From Sporobolomyces roseus (Eukaryota; Basidiomycota; Microbotryomycetes; Sporidiobolales; Sporidiobolaceae): a stretch of 64,000 nucleotides of DNA. Each line of letters opens with the position of its first letter. Position 1 is the stretch's first letter. Made by a program: the position numbers and the translations under genes. The stretch covers positions 124,001 through 188,000 of the forward strand of contig JADILM010000001.1 of assembly GCA_016617785.1 (NCBI GenBank), read 5' to 3'. The notes beneath the pieces are model-generated. The model did no database searches. It was not told where the DNA came from and worked only from the letters and a program-made list of their open reading frames with translations. Positions 12,475 to 24,126 of the stretch are shown here, piece by piece.

Positions 12475-12762
12475 TCTTTCGTTTCCCTTCCTGTTTGATC
12501 CGTTCGCGTTGTTGAAGGTTGTTGTGTCTGTGAGCTGAGGGATTGAAGCGAAAGCGTGTCGAAGAGGTTGAGGCGAAAGAGAGAGCTCCTCCTCTCTCGT
12601 TCTCCTCGATTTCGTTCCTGTGGGGAGCCGAGGGAAAAGCGAATCTCTCTCTTTCTTTCATGCATGAAGCTCCTCGACGACTGACCGCAAATGATAGAGT
12701 ATTGCATTTTTGAACGTAAATGGGCAAAACCCAGCAAAAAAAAAGAGAGAGAGCGTAATTCT

Positions 12763-14906
12763 CTAATCCCTCCTTTGCCTCTTGTTGTCTCCCCTTCCTC
12801 CACCCCTTCCACGTCCTCCTCCGCCTCGTCCTCCTCCACCACGACCACCTCGTCCGCGTCCTCCTCCTCCACCTCGTCCACCGCGAGAATCACCTCGTTC
12901 TTCAGAGAAAGCTTGTTCGGCGTGGTAACGAGCGCGAGAGATTTGGTGGGAACGCTCATCAGATTCTGTCAAGAGCGAATGCAGAGCAAGAGTCAGTATA
13001 CGAGTTCAGAAGGGACCGAGGAAGAAGGAAAAGGGAAGATCGAGGGAGGAAGTTGGAAAACTCACCAGGAGCGCGAGTCCACTCGACCTTGCGACCGTTA
13101 ACTTCACTGACATCCTTCTTGAGTTGCTCGAACAGCTCGTCGGTAACGACGTCCTTGAAGCTAGCCTGACCCTTCGCAGGGTACTCTTGTTGACCATCCT
13201 TGAGTTCCAACTTTCCTCCCTCTTCCTTCTTCACCTCACTCGAAGCGACAACCATCGGGGGAGCCTTGAGCTTCTCGGGGAACTCGGACTTCATCTCTGA
13301 ATCCTCCTTCTTCTCGGGTAATCCAGCAACTTGACGGTTATCGGAAAGACCGACGAAAGCGGGTTTCGCGATAGGTTCCAGTCGTCGCTTGAATTCTCCA
13401 TAGTTGAATCGTTCTCCCGGTTCAGGTTTGTCCTCCTTCGACGAAATGGTGAATCGAATAAGCTTGCCCATCTTCCATCCTGACTCTCCTTGTCCAATCT
13501 TGTCCTCATCAATAATCTCGACACTTCCGTTCGACTTGCGAGCCTTGTATCGTACTCCATCGTAAGAGATCTCTCGTTCTTTCGGTGCGTCGTCATCTTC
13601 AGCCTTGCGCTTCTTCTTGTCATCGGAGTCGTTGTTGGAACGAGCAGCGGTGGCAGAAGGGATCGAAGGGAAACCGTGTTCTCCGATGAGGTGTTCAGCC
13701 CAGGCGTTGAAAGGCTTGGAAGATTTGGCGTAGGGGTTCTTGGGGATGGCGGAAGGGTTGGATTCGGGAGCTTTGGTACCGGGAGCGTAAAGTTGACGCT
13801 TCTCCTCGACGTAGACAGCCCTGAAATCGCCAATTACATCAACGTCACGTAACAAGAACAGCGTATAAGAGTGAGAGACGTACTTTGACTTGATGTCGAG
13901 TTCAGCACCTTCGTACGTGGGCTTGGGGTCGAGAGCGAGGAATTTGTCGACACTGCTCTTTTCAGCGAATTCGATGAAGACGGAACCCTGAAGTCAAGCG
14001 ATCGACATTTAGCTCGAGTATGGAGATATGGGATGGGCATAAACTCACCTTGAACTTTCCTCGACCTTTCTGAGCGGGCTTTCCATCTTGACCAGGCTTG
14101 TCCTCTCGTCGCATCCTCAATGATAGGATCTTTCCAACGTTGAGTCCACGAGCCCATTCCTCCAACTTCTTCTGTAACTCTTGCTCCTTCTCCCTGACAG
14201 CGTTTCTCTCCTCATCCGTCTCTCCATCCTTCTCGGTTGCGGGGAAACCCTTCGCGTAAACGCTCCTCTGCATAGCATCTTCTGGTCGAGTCATCTCAGA
14301 CGTCTTCCTGACGTACCATCCGTAACCAGTATCCGATTCTTTTCCAAACTTGCGAACCTCGACTGAATCAGATTGTTCCTTGACTACTTCGGCGATCGCG
14401 TCTACTGAACCGAGTCCCTCTGGAGGAGCGGCGGTGTAAGGAGCCATACGTTTGAAAGAAGCGATCTTGTCCAAAGGGAGCCATCCGAGGTGGAACGAGT
14501 TGAGCTTGTTCTTTGACTGAGGGTGGACAGTGGACCCTTCGGGAGGAGGAGTCGAGGCGATGACAGCAGCGGGATCTTGGTAAGAGCGAGCCCATAAGTT
14601 GAATAGGAATTTGTCAAAGGGAAGGTTCGAGTTTGAGAGGTAGAATTCAACTGGACAAAATAATCAAATCAAGCCTTAGTCAGTCAACTGGCTCTTTTAA
14701 AACCTCTGTCGCCTTTCCATTACGTTCTGTATCCCTTCAACAATCTTTCTCTAGCTCCTCTATCCGCCTTGAGGTTTGCCCATTGAGAACGAGAAAGTTT
14801 GCTGAAAGTGGGATTGAACTTGATCAAACTCACCTTGAGTGTTGACAGCCTCCTTGAGGGAAGCGTTATCTCCAGCGGGAGCAGTAGTAGTAGGTTGTTC
14901 ACTCAT
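12763..14906 (-). CDS. LHP1: La protein (LARP3), RNA 3'-oligo(U)-binding chaperone
   Basis: Nuclear RNA chaperone that binds the UUU-OH ends of new RNA polymerase III transcripts such as pre-tRNAs. Five exons, high to low: 14834-14906, 14049-14650, 13884-13987, 13066-13820, 12763-12965 (578 codons). The La motif starts at VEFYLSNSNLPFDKFL (about residue 25) and includes WLPLDKIASFKRM. The first RRM starts near RSVYAKGFP and continues into GSVFIEFAEKSSVDKFL, an RNP1-like strand. A second, less clear RRM region lies near ASFKDVVTDELFEQLKKDV, followed by an RGG-rich tail and a terminal basic KRQRR that may serve nuclear import. The first intron (14651-14833) is the longest in the gene. Confidence 0.9.
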
Positions 14907-15062
14907 TTCGAAGTTGGGGAGAGGGGAAGAGACAGAAACAGATCTGCGGGTTCGCTTCCCCTGCTTGTGCCAATTGTGAACCTTTTTCTAATCTTTTCTA
15001 ATCGGATCTCTGTCGACTTCTTCCCTCCACCTAGCTTCGTTGATTCCGCTTTTTCACTCGGA

Positions 15063-16949
15063 ATGGATTCAAATATGACTGCTGGTAATTACGAGCCGAC
15101 ACCAAGCAACTTTGGAGCCTCATCTTCAGCTCTCACTCTCGATTCTCCGCCAATTCGTATCGCTTCTGCAAACGCACCGAATGCTTCTCGAAAGGACTCG
15201 GGTGCTTTCTTTCGAGACGCAAGGATGTGAGCTACTGTCTCTCTCACTGTCAGCGTTGAAGCGAAGTCGACTAAGGATGGTTCGGAATGATGTCGCAGCT
15301 GTCCAGACGGATCCTGCGTGTTGACTGCCGCAGATGATCGGTCCCTGTCCCTCTATCCACTGTCAGTATCTTGATTGACCACTACGAGTCAGCACAGGCT
15401 GAACCGATCAATCTTGCCCTCCTTCGCAGTCCATCGCAAACTTCGACGTCGACTCAACTCGTACCTTCCTGGACTCACTCTCCTTCCGACTCGCTTCTCT
15501 CTTTTGACTGGTATCCTGGCGCATCAAGTGCAGATCCTTCAATGTTCGCCTTCGCTATCGGAGTCAAGGATCATCCTGTTCATTTGCTCGATGGGCATGA
15601 TCGACGAGTGAGTGACCATCTTTACTTCTCGAAGCCCTCTAGCCAACACTAATCTTTTCAGGATCATAGATACGAGCGAGCTATCCAATCATTGATCATA
15701 CAGAAAGATTCGTCGCTCCAAACAGCATGCTTTTCGCTCCCGACGGCACGAGGTGAGTCACAGCTATCGACAAGCGCCTTTCAACGATAGCTGAGCAGAT
15801 ACTGAACATGAGTTCACAGTCTGTACTGCGGTTTCGAGAACGCTATCGAAATCTTCGACGTTTCTCGACCTGGTGAAGAAGGGTTTCGTTTGAAAACGAC
15901 AAAGAATCGAACATCTCGAACCGGACAGAAAGGTAAGCGCCATCTCGTCCAACAACCTTCTGCTGTATTTCACTCAGCTGACGATGAATTCCACTCTCCC
16001 AGGTCTGATCTCGACTCTCGACTTCTCACCGTCACAAGGAAGTTCTCTGCTCGCAGCAGGCTCGTTCGCTGGTTCGATCGGACTCTACAACCCTTCCTCT
16101 CCCTCACCTCTCGTAGGGCTCCTACCGTCGACTCAAAAAGGCGGAATCACCAAAGTGCGTTTCGACTTCTCTCTTCTGTCAGACTCGCTTCCCTTGATCT
16201 GAACACAATCCTTTTGCAATCGCACAGGTACTCTTCCATCCGACTATGGAACATCTACTGTTCGCTGCTTCGAGGCAGTCGAGCTATATCGAAGTGTTCG
16301 ATTTAAGGAACTTTGCGTTGGAACCGATTAGGTTGGAAAGAAAGGGCAGAACGAACCAACGATTAGGTGAGTCGCAATCTTTGACGTCGTACCGTCGAGT
16401 GGATGCTCATCGCAGATTATCGTTGCATAGGGTTCGATATTGATCCGACGGGAGAATGGTTGATCGCAGGAGACCAAGTCAGCTTTCACGTTCCCTTTCT
16501 CGACTGCTACGACGCCCGCGCTCACGATCATGTCTCTCTCAACACCCACAGAATGGCTCCGTCTCCTTGTTCGATACGTCTTTTCTCGCTTACACCGATT
16601 CCTCAACTCCTCTCGAACCAACTTGCTCGCACTCGATCTCTTCCCGTGAGTTGCTCGCTGTCCTACTTCCTCGCCTTCAATCTCTGATTCGCTTAAGCCT
16701 TCAATTCTTACGATAGAACCGATTGGAGCGACTTTCTTTCACCCCAATTTTCCGAATACGAATCAGGTCGTTACTTGCTCGGGAACCAGAAAGTTCCCGC
16801 TGCAGGGCCCGAGACACAGGAGAAGGGAAGATGAAGAAGACGATGCAAGTTCTGACGAGTCAGAGAGTGAAGGCAAAGAGGAATCAGGATCGACAGAAGC
16901 GGAGGAGGAAGATGGGAAAGATTCGCTACAGGTGTTCACTCTTCGATGA
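15063..16949 (+). CDS. WRAP53: WD40 protein of the WRAP53/TCAB1/Swt21 family
   Basis: A 421-residue WD-repeat protein with ten exons: 15063-15226, 15299-15361, 15430-15607, 15670-15752, 15820-15932, 16003-16154, 16228-16366, 16431-16477, 16552-16645, 16717-16949. The order of motifs follows WRAP53 (telomerase Cajal body protein 1): FFRDARICPDGSCVLTAADD, LLSFDWYPG, VHLLDGHDRRIRASYP, MLFAPDGTSLYCGFENAIEI, GLISTLDFSPSQ, GGITKVLFHP, YIEVFDLRN, NQRLGFDIDPTGEWLIAGDQ and finally TCSGTRKFPL. In animals the family guides scaRNAs and telomerase RNA; the budding yeast relative Swt21 is linked to pre-mRNA splicing. The fungal role here is inferred only at family level. An acidic tail of about 50 residues follows the propeller. 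Confidence 0.82.
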
Positions 16950-17012
16950 CCTCCTCAACACTCTAGGACACCGGGAGCTCAATCGGCTGATAGCATGAAC
17001 TCTAGACATCTA

Positions 17013-20000
17013 TTAATGTGCAACACCGACTTCTCCGACGTCCTTTCTCACTTTGAAACCCTCCGTTTCGAGCCATGTTGCGACATTCTGACTCTCCCGA
17101 CTCAGCCATCTTGCTTTCGCGCGAACAGACTCGATACCCTACATTCGTCAAGATACGAGTGAGCATTCAAAGGGGAGGAAAGGGAGGAAAGGAAAGCACT
17201 ACGAACCTGATCGAGAGGTTGTTTGAAAACGCTCGTCCTCTTGTCAGCGAAGAACGCTTCTACAGCGTCGGCATCGGCGTCGGAGGTGAATCTAGTGTCA
17301 GCCAAAGAGTGAACAGCTTAGTATGGCGCGTGAGGAGGAGCCACGAGCTTGTAACGGGGAAAGCTTACGATTCGAAAGATGCGGCAGCGATTCGACCGAG
17401 TAACATCGACCCCTTGAACGAGTGTTCCAACATTGGCCATGCCTCTTGAAGGAATCCCCAAACGAGTCGACGTGATTGAGAGTTGTTTGCGAGACCCTGT
17501 CAAGACGCTGACGAGTCAGCATCGTTTGAGCGAGATTTGGGATGAGAGTGCGAAGCAAGACTCACATAGAGGAATTTTGACATGTCTTCTTGAGCTACTG
17601 CACCACTCGTGAGCATCATTGCGGTCTGTTGAAGCAGTCTAATATCCTTCGAACCGGTCAATCCCGCGATCGCGGCAGTTCTAAGTTGAGGAGTTGGAGG
17701 ATTCGAGTAGATCTGGTGAGCGATCTGATACTCTCTTTCTGTTCCGTATCGTACGGCAGATGAGACGATCGCCAAGGCAGAGTCGGCGGCTGAGGAGGAC
17801 ATTTGTCCAGTGAGCATCGCTGCGAAACTTGCCTTGATCCATTCTAGCGTTCTGCATCGACAAGTGATGGTCAGATGTCAGTCATTCGGTAACAGGAGGT
17901 AGCGAGAGACTTACTCAGGCACTTCAGCTGCCGCAGACGCTGCAATCACCATCGTTCGAAACCTTCGTTTCGTCGAATCATCGATTTCTCGATGTTCGAA
18001 ACCGAGTCTTTCGACGAGAGGAGCGAACAAAGACCTCGCAAATGATCGTAGAGCGCCGAGCACGTCTGGACGTTGTTCCCACCAAGTATCGAGGATTCGC
18101 CGGAAAGCGTCTGCGATCTCGGTCCAAACTAGGAATTCTCGTTCGTCGCGAAACTGCTGGAATAGCGAGAAGACCGTCGTCGTCTTGATATATCCAGCTT
18201 CTGAGAGGACTATAGCGTCTTGAACGAGACCGATGCTGAGGCGCGAAAAAAAATCAGAACCGAATCGTCAAACTCGTCCTGCAGAGAATCGAGGCAGAGA
18301 TAGATCTGAAACGTACCGATCAGCTAGGGGAAAAGTAGAGTCTGCTTTGTTCGCCTCGGTTGCGATTCGGAGGAGATGAGATTCAGGATATGCGACACGA
18401 TCTGTGAACGAGTAATTGATGAGCGTTTGAGCGAAGCAACAACGAGTTGGAGAGAGGCGAGACTTACACGTTCCGACCGTTCCGACATTCAAGAAGTATA
18501 GCCCACCAGGTTTCGGTATCGTCAGCTCGCGGGTCGACATCGTGATCGAATCTGGTTCCGTTCTCGAATCGAGCGAAGCGAAAGTGAGAGGAATCGTCCA
18601 GATCGTCTCGTCTTCTTCAAGCTACATGTAAGAGAAAGCTCAGTCCTCATCCGAGCGCGAGCACAAGGAACTGCTTACCTTGAGGTCACCTGCAGCGAGG
18701 AATCGGTTTTGACGAAGTTTGAGCTCGTCATTTGTTTCTTCGACCGTGACGACGGGGAACCCGACCTAAGTACAGGCAGCCGGATGATGAGCTTTCAGTG
18801 AAGCTCACATTCGAACAAGGTCGGTACTCACCTTGTTGATCCAAGACTCCAGCAGGGACTCGACGTCGATTCCGCTCGCTTTCGACAGACTCTCCCACAG
18901 GTCCTTGCTTGTTGCGCAGCCGTGCCGATTCGACTTGAGATACTCTGAACTGCATAGAGAGAACAGATTCAGCTTCGGACGATGGAGAGAAGGTGGTTTC
19001 TAGACTTACGTCGCTTCAAGAAATTTCGATTCACCAATAATGCTGATCAACATCTTCAGAACAGCACATCCTTTGCGGTAGCAGATCACGTCGCTAAATT
19101 CGACCGACAGAGTAAGCTTTAAATTAAATTTTGCGGAATTACGTTGCGAGCTTACAAGCTTTGCGAGATTTCGCATTCCCTCTGACAACACATTTTGACC
19201 GGATGAGAGCTTCGTAGTGAGTCGAGTTGAAGCGCTGGAGAGCGATGGAATTTGAGGAAAGTGTCGTGGACGTTCCATTCCGGGTAAAGTTTGTCAACGA
19301 CGAGAATTTCGCCAACCTGTGAGTGAAGGAAGATCAGCTGCAATCGACAAATCTACATACGAAGAGCGCGAGGAGTATACAAGAGTAGCGAAGCTCTCGT
19401 TGAGCCAAAGTCTGTCGCGATTCAAGGCGTCAGCTCTAGCGAGAATCGAGAAAGAGCAAACTCACTCGTCCCACCAGCTCAAAGTCACGAGATTGCCGAA
19501 CCATTGGTGACTGTACGAGAGTGAGTCGTCAGTCGAGTCAAACCCGAGAGAGACGAAGGGGGCTCACGCTGCTTCGTGACAAACCGTTTCTACAACCGTT
19601 CTCATCCCTGCCGCTCCCGACAACTTCTCATCCCATAAAACGTTATCCTTCCTAGCTGTCGTCAAACCCCAATTCTCCATTGCACCTGCATCAAACGAAT
19701 CGACGACTAGAATGTCGTGTTTACCCAATTCGTAAGGGATTTTGAACCATTTCTCGTAAATTGGCATTGCTCTTGCGAGGGTGTCGAGAGCTAGTCGTCC
19801 TTGACCTTTCGATATGTGCTGCTGAGATTTGAGCCCGAAGATGCGAAGAGGAATGGTTTCATTTGTGAGAGGAGAGACGTAAGACGATTCGATAGATCTG
19901 TTACGAAAAAAAGCTGATCAGCGGTATTCCGTGAAACCTGCAACGGAGACTCACTCAAATCGCCCAACAGCCCATGCTACGAGGTACGTCGACATCTTCG

Positions 20001-20869
20001 GAGTAGTCTTGAATTCGACTAGTTCCCATTCCGTCGTTTCGCAATCCTTCGCAACAGACGATTCTGCGAGTTTCCCTTCTTTCCCTTCGAGAAAGTCGGT
20101 CGTTGCGTGCTCGGAAGGTGAGAAGGTGCCGCTTGAACGATTACGAGCGGATTCAGGCATGTTTGAAAGCGAATGATAGCCGACGGGTGAGAGGAGGGAA
20201 ATTGAGAAAGTCGCTTTCTTTGCGGGATGATCGAAGCATGGCTGCAGAATGAGTGAATCGTCAGTGAGTAACAGCAGTGAGGAGAGGTGAACAGCGTACG
20301 AAAGCTTTCCGAGCTGAGATCGGCTGGAATTGGGTGACAGCGAAATAGTCTTCGTCCTCCTCTTCCTGATCAACGTTCACTCGGTAGTAACCTGTAAGGC
20401 TCCTGTAAGCAACCTGATCACTCTCGGAGCCGAGGACAGCGCTTACCAATCATCTTGTCTTTCTCGAACGATCCTTCGCACCTCAAAATGAGAACAGCTT
20501 CTCCTTTCTCGATTTCCTCCTCGAATCGCAAAGTCGCCATTCCTTCCTCCTCATCGTGCGTTGACGCGACTACGGCGTTTCGCTGTCCCTGACGAACAAG
20601 TACTCCACCGAGAAGAACGAGAGGAGCAGCAGTGTTGACTTTGAGCGTTCGAGTCGACTCTTTTACATTCAGCCTGCGAGGAACGAGTCAGACGAGCGCT
20701 TCTCAATGTCGAGACTCGGATGACGACTCGCGAGATTTCGACGACACCAGAATAGGAAGAAGGGAAGCTAGTCTTGATGGTAAGTTTGTAGTGTAAAGGT
20801 CTGCGAAACAGGGAGGTTCAGCTCAAATGACGCTTTGTAAGCGAGGAGGTCCACTCACTCGACTTGCAT
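17013..20869 (-). CDS. M1-family zinc metallo-aminopeptidase (Aap1/Ape2/puromycin-sensitive type)
   Basis: Zinc exopeptidase that removes N-terminal residues from peptides. First exons, high to low: 20859-20869, 20732-20800, 20447-20673, 20302-20391, 19955-20241, 19568-19897, 19466-19510, 19381-19411, continuing to the stop at 17013-17015. The core shows VEPLHYKLTIKT, PCFDHPAKKATFSISL, MSTYLVAWAVG, the substrate-recognition motif GAMENWGL, the zinc site HEAAHQWFGN (the family usually has HELAH) and the third zinc ligand in LWLNESFA; a tyrosine in DVICYRKGCAVLKML matches the catalytic Tyr position. The C-terminal ERAP-like helical domain ends with VRAKARWLSRE. The intron at 20674-20731 uses a GC donor (GCGAGT). 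The initiator is uncertain: the frame stays open about 95 codons upstream of this methionine and can be joined to an exon starting at 21429. Confidence 0.83.
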
Positions 20870-21224
20870 CGTGATCAGAAGGCTGTGCGAGGTAAAGGGA
20901 AAAGGGGAGAAGAGCGTTTCATGTCGATTCAAAGGTTTGGAAAGGAGGAGAACAAAGGGAATCGTCTTCGCTTTAAGACGTGGGGTTGAGTCAGAACTTG
21001 CGGTATCGTAGAAGCGCGATCTATGTCCAGTCAGCGCTGTGCTGAAAGATACTGTATGAATCGAAGCGGAGTATTCTGAGCAAAGTTGCGAAATCGAAAA
21101 TTGGGAGAATATTCGCTGGTTCGAAGAAGTTCGATGGCTCTCTCGTAAAGGAACTAGACAAGCGGAAAGAAAATACAGAGAAGATCAGCTGCAATGCATG
21201 CACAATTCTGAAAGCGCTACTCGC

Positions 21225-21429
21225 GAAACAGCTCCCCAAAGATTCCCTCCAACTTCCTCCACCGGTTCCTTCTCTTCATCAGGTGATTTGTTCGACCTCC
21301 CGTCCCAGTCGATCCAGCTGAACTTCCTTCTCTTGCTTCGAAAACCCCGTAAAGAGCAACAGAACGAGAGATGAAGGGGAAAGATTGACTAAAGGGCGCT
21401 AAGATGGTCGAATCGATCTCCTCGACCAT
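21225..21429 (-). other. candidate upstream coding exon (possible N-terminus of the aminopeptidase)
   Basis: An open frame starting with ATG at 21429 (MVEEIDSTILAPFSQSF...) and ending before a GCGAGT site at 21219-21224. If that site is a GC donor and the acceptor is at 21154-21156, the phase fits a 295-base open stretch (20859-21153) that runs in frame into the aminopeptidase. A TAG in the exon frame lies inside the proposed intron. Alternatively it is a small separate gene or chance reading frame within a 5' leader. Confidence 0.35.
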
Positions 21430-21657
21430 GGGCTCCTTTCGCTAGCTTGTGTGATCATTGTGTAGATCAAGGCGAAAGGGAATTTGACAAAATAGGTCGA
21501 TTGCAGAAAAGAAAGAGAAGAAGAGCGGCCTCGAGCAAGGCCGGAGAAGTGCCACGTATTTTCGCCGAATTTTGATCGAAGCGACGAGGCTGAGTCTGCG
21601 AGTGGTTCGCAAAAACTTCCCGTCGGCTCCACCCGATGAATTTCGACAGGACACCGC

Positions 21658-23982
21658 ATGCTTCGCTTCTTTCCTTCTTTACAACGCCTTTCCGCAATAA
21701 CAAGAGCTATGTCTACTACTACGAAACCTTATGGATCTTGGCCATCTCCTATCACAGCAGATCTCACTCTCACTGCTACCGTTTCGCTATCCGAAGTTCA
21801 GGTTACTCCGGATGGAAAGGTAAGCCTTATCTCCCTCTAGCCTTCTACGAGCTCTCTATTGATACTCGCAACACTCATGACAGGCTATCGCATGGAATGA
21901 GAGTCGTCCTGATGAAAAAGGTCGATCTGCTCTCGTTTTCCAAACTATCGGTGGAGACAAGGAGGAAGTAGTTCCAGATCAGAAGTGGAACGTACGTAGT
22001 CGAGTACACGAGTATGGAGGAGGAAGTTGGACTTTTGCGAGTGACGGAAAGAGTATCATTTTCAGCGATTTCAAAGGTGGAGCTTATCGAGTCGCAAGAA
22101 GTGAGAATGGATGGGGAGAGCCAGAACAGATCACTCCCGGTAAGCTCGCATATTGCTCTGTGGCTGCTCTCCATACCGCTGACTGTAGCTCCCTTCATAG
22201 AGAGCGACGTTTTCCGTTTCGCCGATTTCCAATCTCACCCTTCCGACCCTTCCCTCATCCTCGCCGTTCTCGAAGATCACACGAAACCCGATCCAGCCGA
22301 AGTCGTCAACTCGGTTGTCCTCATCTCCACCAAATCTCGCACCCTCTCGACCGTCGCTTCCGGAAACGATTTCTACGCTTCTCCCAAATTCTCTCCCTCT
22401 GGCCAATCCATCTGCTTCCACACCTGGATCCATCCCGACATGCCCTGGGATGGAAGTGAAGTCTATGTCGCAGAAGCGAACGTCGAATCAAACGGAAAGA
22501 TCAATGTCGAGAAACCCGTTACGAGTAAATCTGTCAAAGTTGCTGGTCAACCCGGAGCGAAGGAAGCCGTCTGCCAACCGAAGTGGGCCATCCCTTCGCA
22601 AGGTGCCGAAACTCTCCTCTTCTCGAGTGACCGATCAAACTGGCATCAACTTTACAAGTATCAAGTTGGTTCAGAGGCGGAAAAGATCGATTCGCTACTG
22701 AACGAAACCGTGGAGGAGGACGTTACTCCCCCTGACTGGACCTTCGGCAACTCGAATCACGCGGCGCTCTCCGACAAGCAATGGATCGCTACCAGTTCAG
22801 GAGGCAAACTTCGAATCGTCAACATCGAAGACGGAACTTCGACTTTCGTCTCGACTCGTTTCGTATCGATCTCAGCTCTTCAAGTCATCTCGCCTACTCA
22901 AGTAGTCGTCATCGCTTCTCCCGCCGACTCTCCCTCTGTCGTCGCCATTCTCACTCTCCCCTCGTCCTCGTCCGGAGATGCGAAGGAAGAAGTCCTCAAG
23001 ATTTCTTCTCCCGCCAAAGTCGACTCGGCCTACATCTCTATCGGCAAGCGCATCACCTTCCCTACTCGAGATGGCTCGACAGGTCACGCGATCTTCTACT
23101 CTCCAGCTTCGAAGGATTACTCGGGTGAAAACGGAGAATTGCCTCCTCTCGTCGCCTACATTCACGGTGGACCAACCGCAGCTTCGGGACCTGGACTTTC
23201 CTGGGTCACCCAGTGGTGGACTTCGAGAGGTTTCAGCTTTGTCGCCGTCAACTGCGAGTTTCCCACAAATCTCTCATTTCTTCTTCACTAAGATAGCTGA
23301 CACGGAAAGGAGTTCTTTACAGACGGTGGATCAACTGGACATGGATCGGAGTACCGAAGGAGGCTCACGGGAACTTGGGGAGTTGTCGATGTTCAAGATA
23401 CGATTTCTTGCGTAGAGTACCTCCGGGACGAGAAGAAGATCGATGAGAAGCGGGTAGCTATCACTGGAGGTAGTGCGGGAGGTTACACTGTCTTGGCCTC
23501 GCTATGTGATTCGAAGGTGTTCACGGCGGGATGCTCTTATTACGGAGTTTCAGATTTGGCTGCTCTCGCAAGCGATACTCACAAGGTGAGTTGTCAAGTC
23601 TATCCTCTTCCTCTCCCCTCAATTCTGACTCTCCTACGTCCTCGATCAACAGTTTGAATCGCAATACCTCTTCAACCTACTCGGAGGAACACCCGAAGAA
23701 GTCCCAAAGAACTATTCCGAGCGTTCGCCTCTCAACAAAGCTGCTCAAATCACTGCACCTCTCCTCCTCCTTCAAGGTACCGAAGACAAGATCGTCCCTG
23801 AAGCTCAAGCGACTCTCATGTTGGAGAAGATCCGAAGCAACCCGAATGCTGGAAAATGCGAAATCATCATTTTCGAGGGAGAAGGACACGGATTCAGGAG
23901 TCGAGACTCGAGGAAGAGAGCGATGGAGGAAGAACTCAAGTGGTACAGAGACACTTGGTCGATCGAAGGAGGAAAGGAGTAG
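21658..23982 (+). CDS. S9 prolyl-oligopeptidase family serine peptidase (acylaminoacyl-/dipeptidyl-peptidase-like)
   Basis: Alpha/beta-hydrolase peptidase with an N-terminal beta-propeller, 687 residues, exons 21658-21819, 21884-22139, 22201-23253, 23323-23585, 23653-23982. The propeller includes RSRVHEYGGGSWTF, a signature of the S9C group. The catalytic part has the oxyanion-side YIHGGPTAA, then YGGSTGHGSEYRRRL, the nucleophile in GGSAGG (about Ser541), Asp in QGTEDKIV (about 623) and His in GEGHGF (about 657), so all three catalytic residues are present. The third intron (23254-23322) is GC-AG with donor GCGAGT; it is needed to restore VNYGGSTG. The first 17 residues (LRFFPSLQRLSAITRA) look like a mitochondrial presequence, and a second methionine at residue 18 (21709) could start a cytosolic form. 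Divergent from the aminopeptidase. Confidence 0.88.
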
Positions 23983-24126
23983 AGGAAACGAACTCGTGAA
24001 AATGCAAATGACAAGTAGTATCTCGAATGTTTCCCTTCTCTCTCGTCCAAAGCGCGCACGCGAATGACCCGTCGTTAAGCTCAGGAATGAACAGTACTGC
24101 AAAAGTGTCTATATATGTTACCTGTC

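Noticed and set aside
12691..13101. Plus-strand Ser/Thr-rich frame opposite the La gene
   Set aside because: It is the complement of the RGG-rich tail of La.
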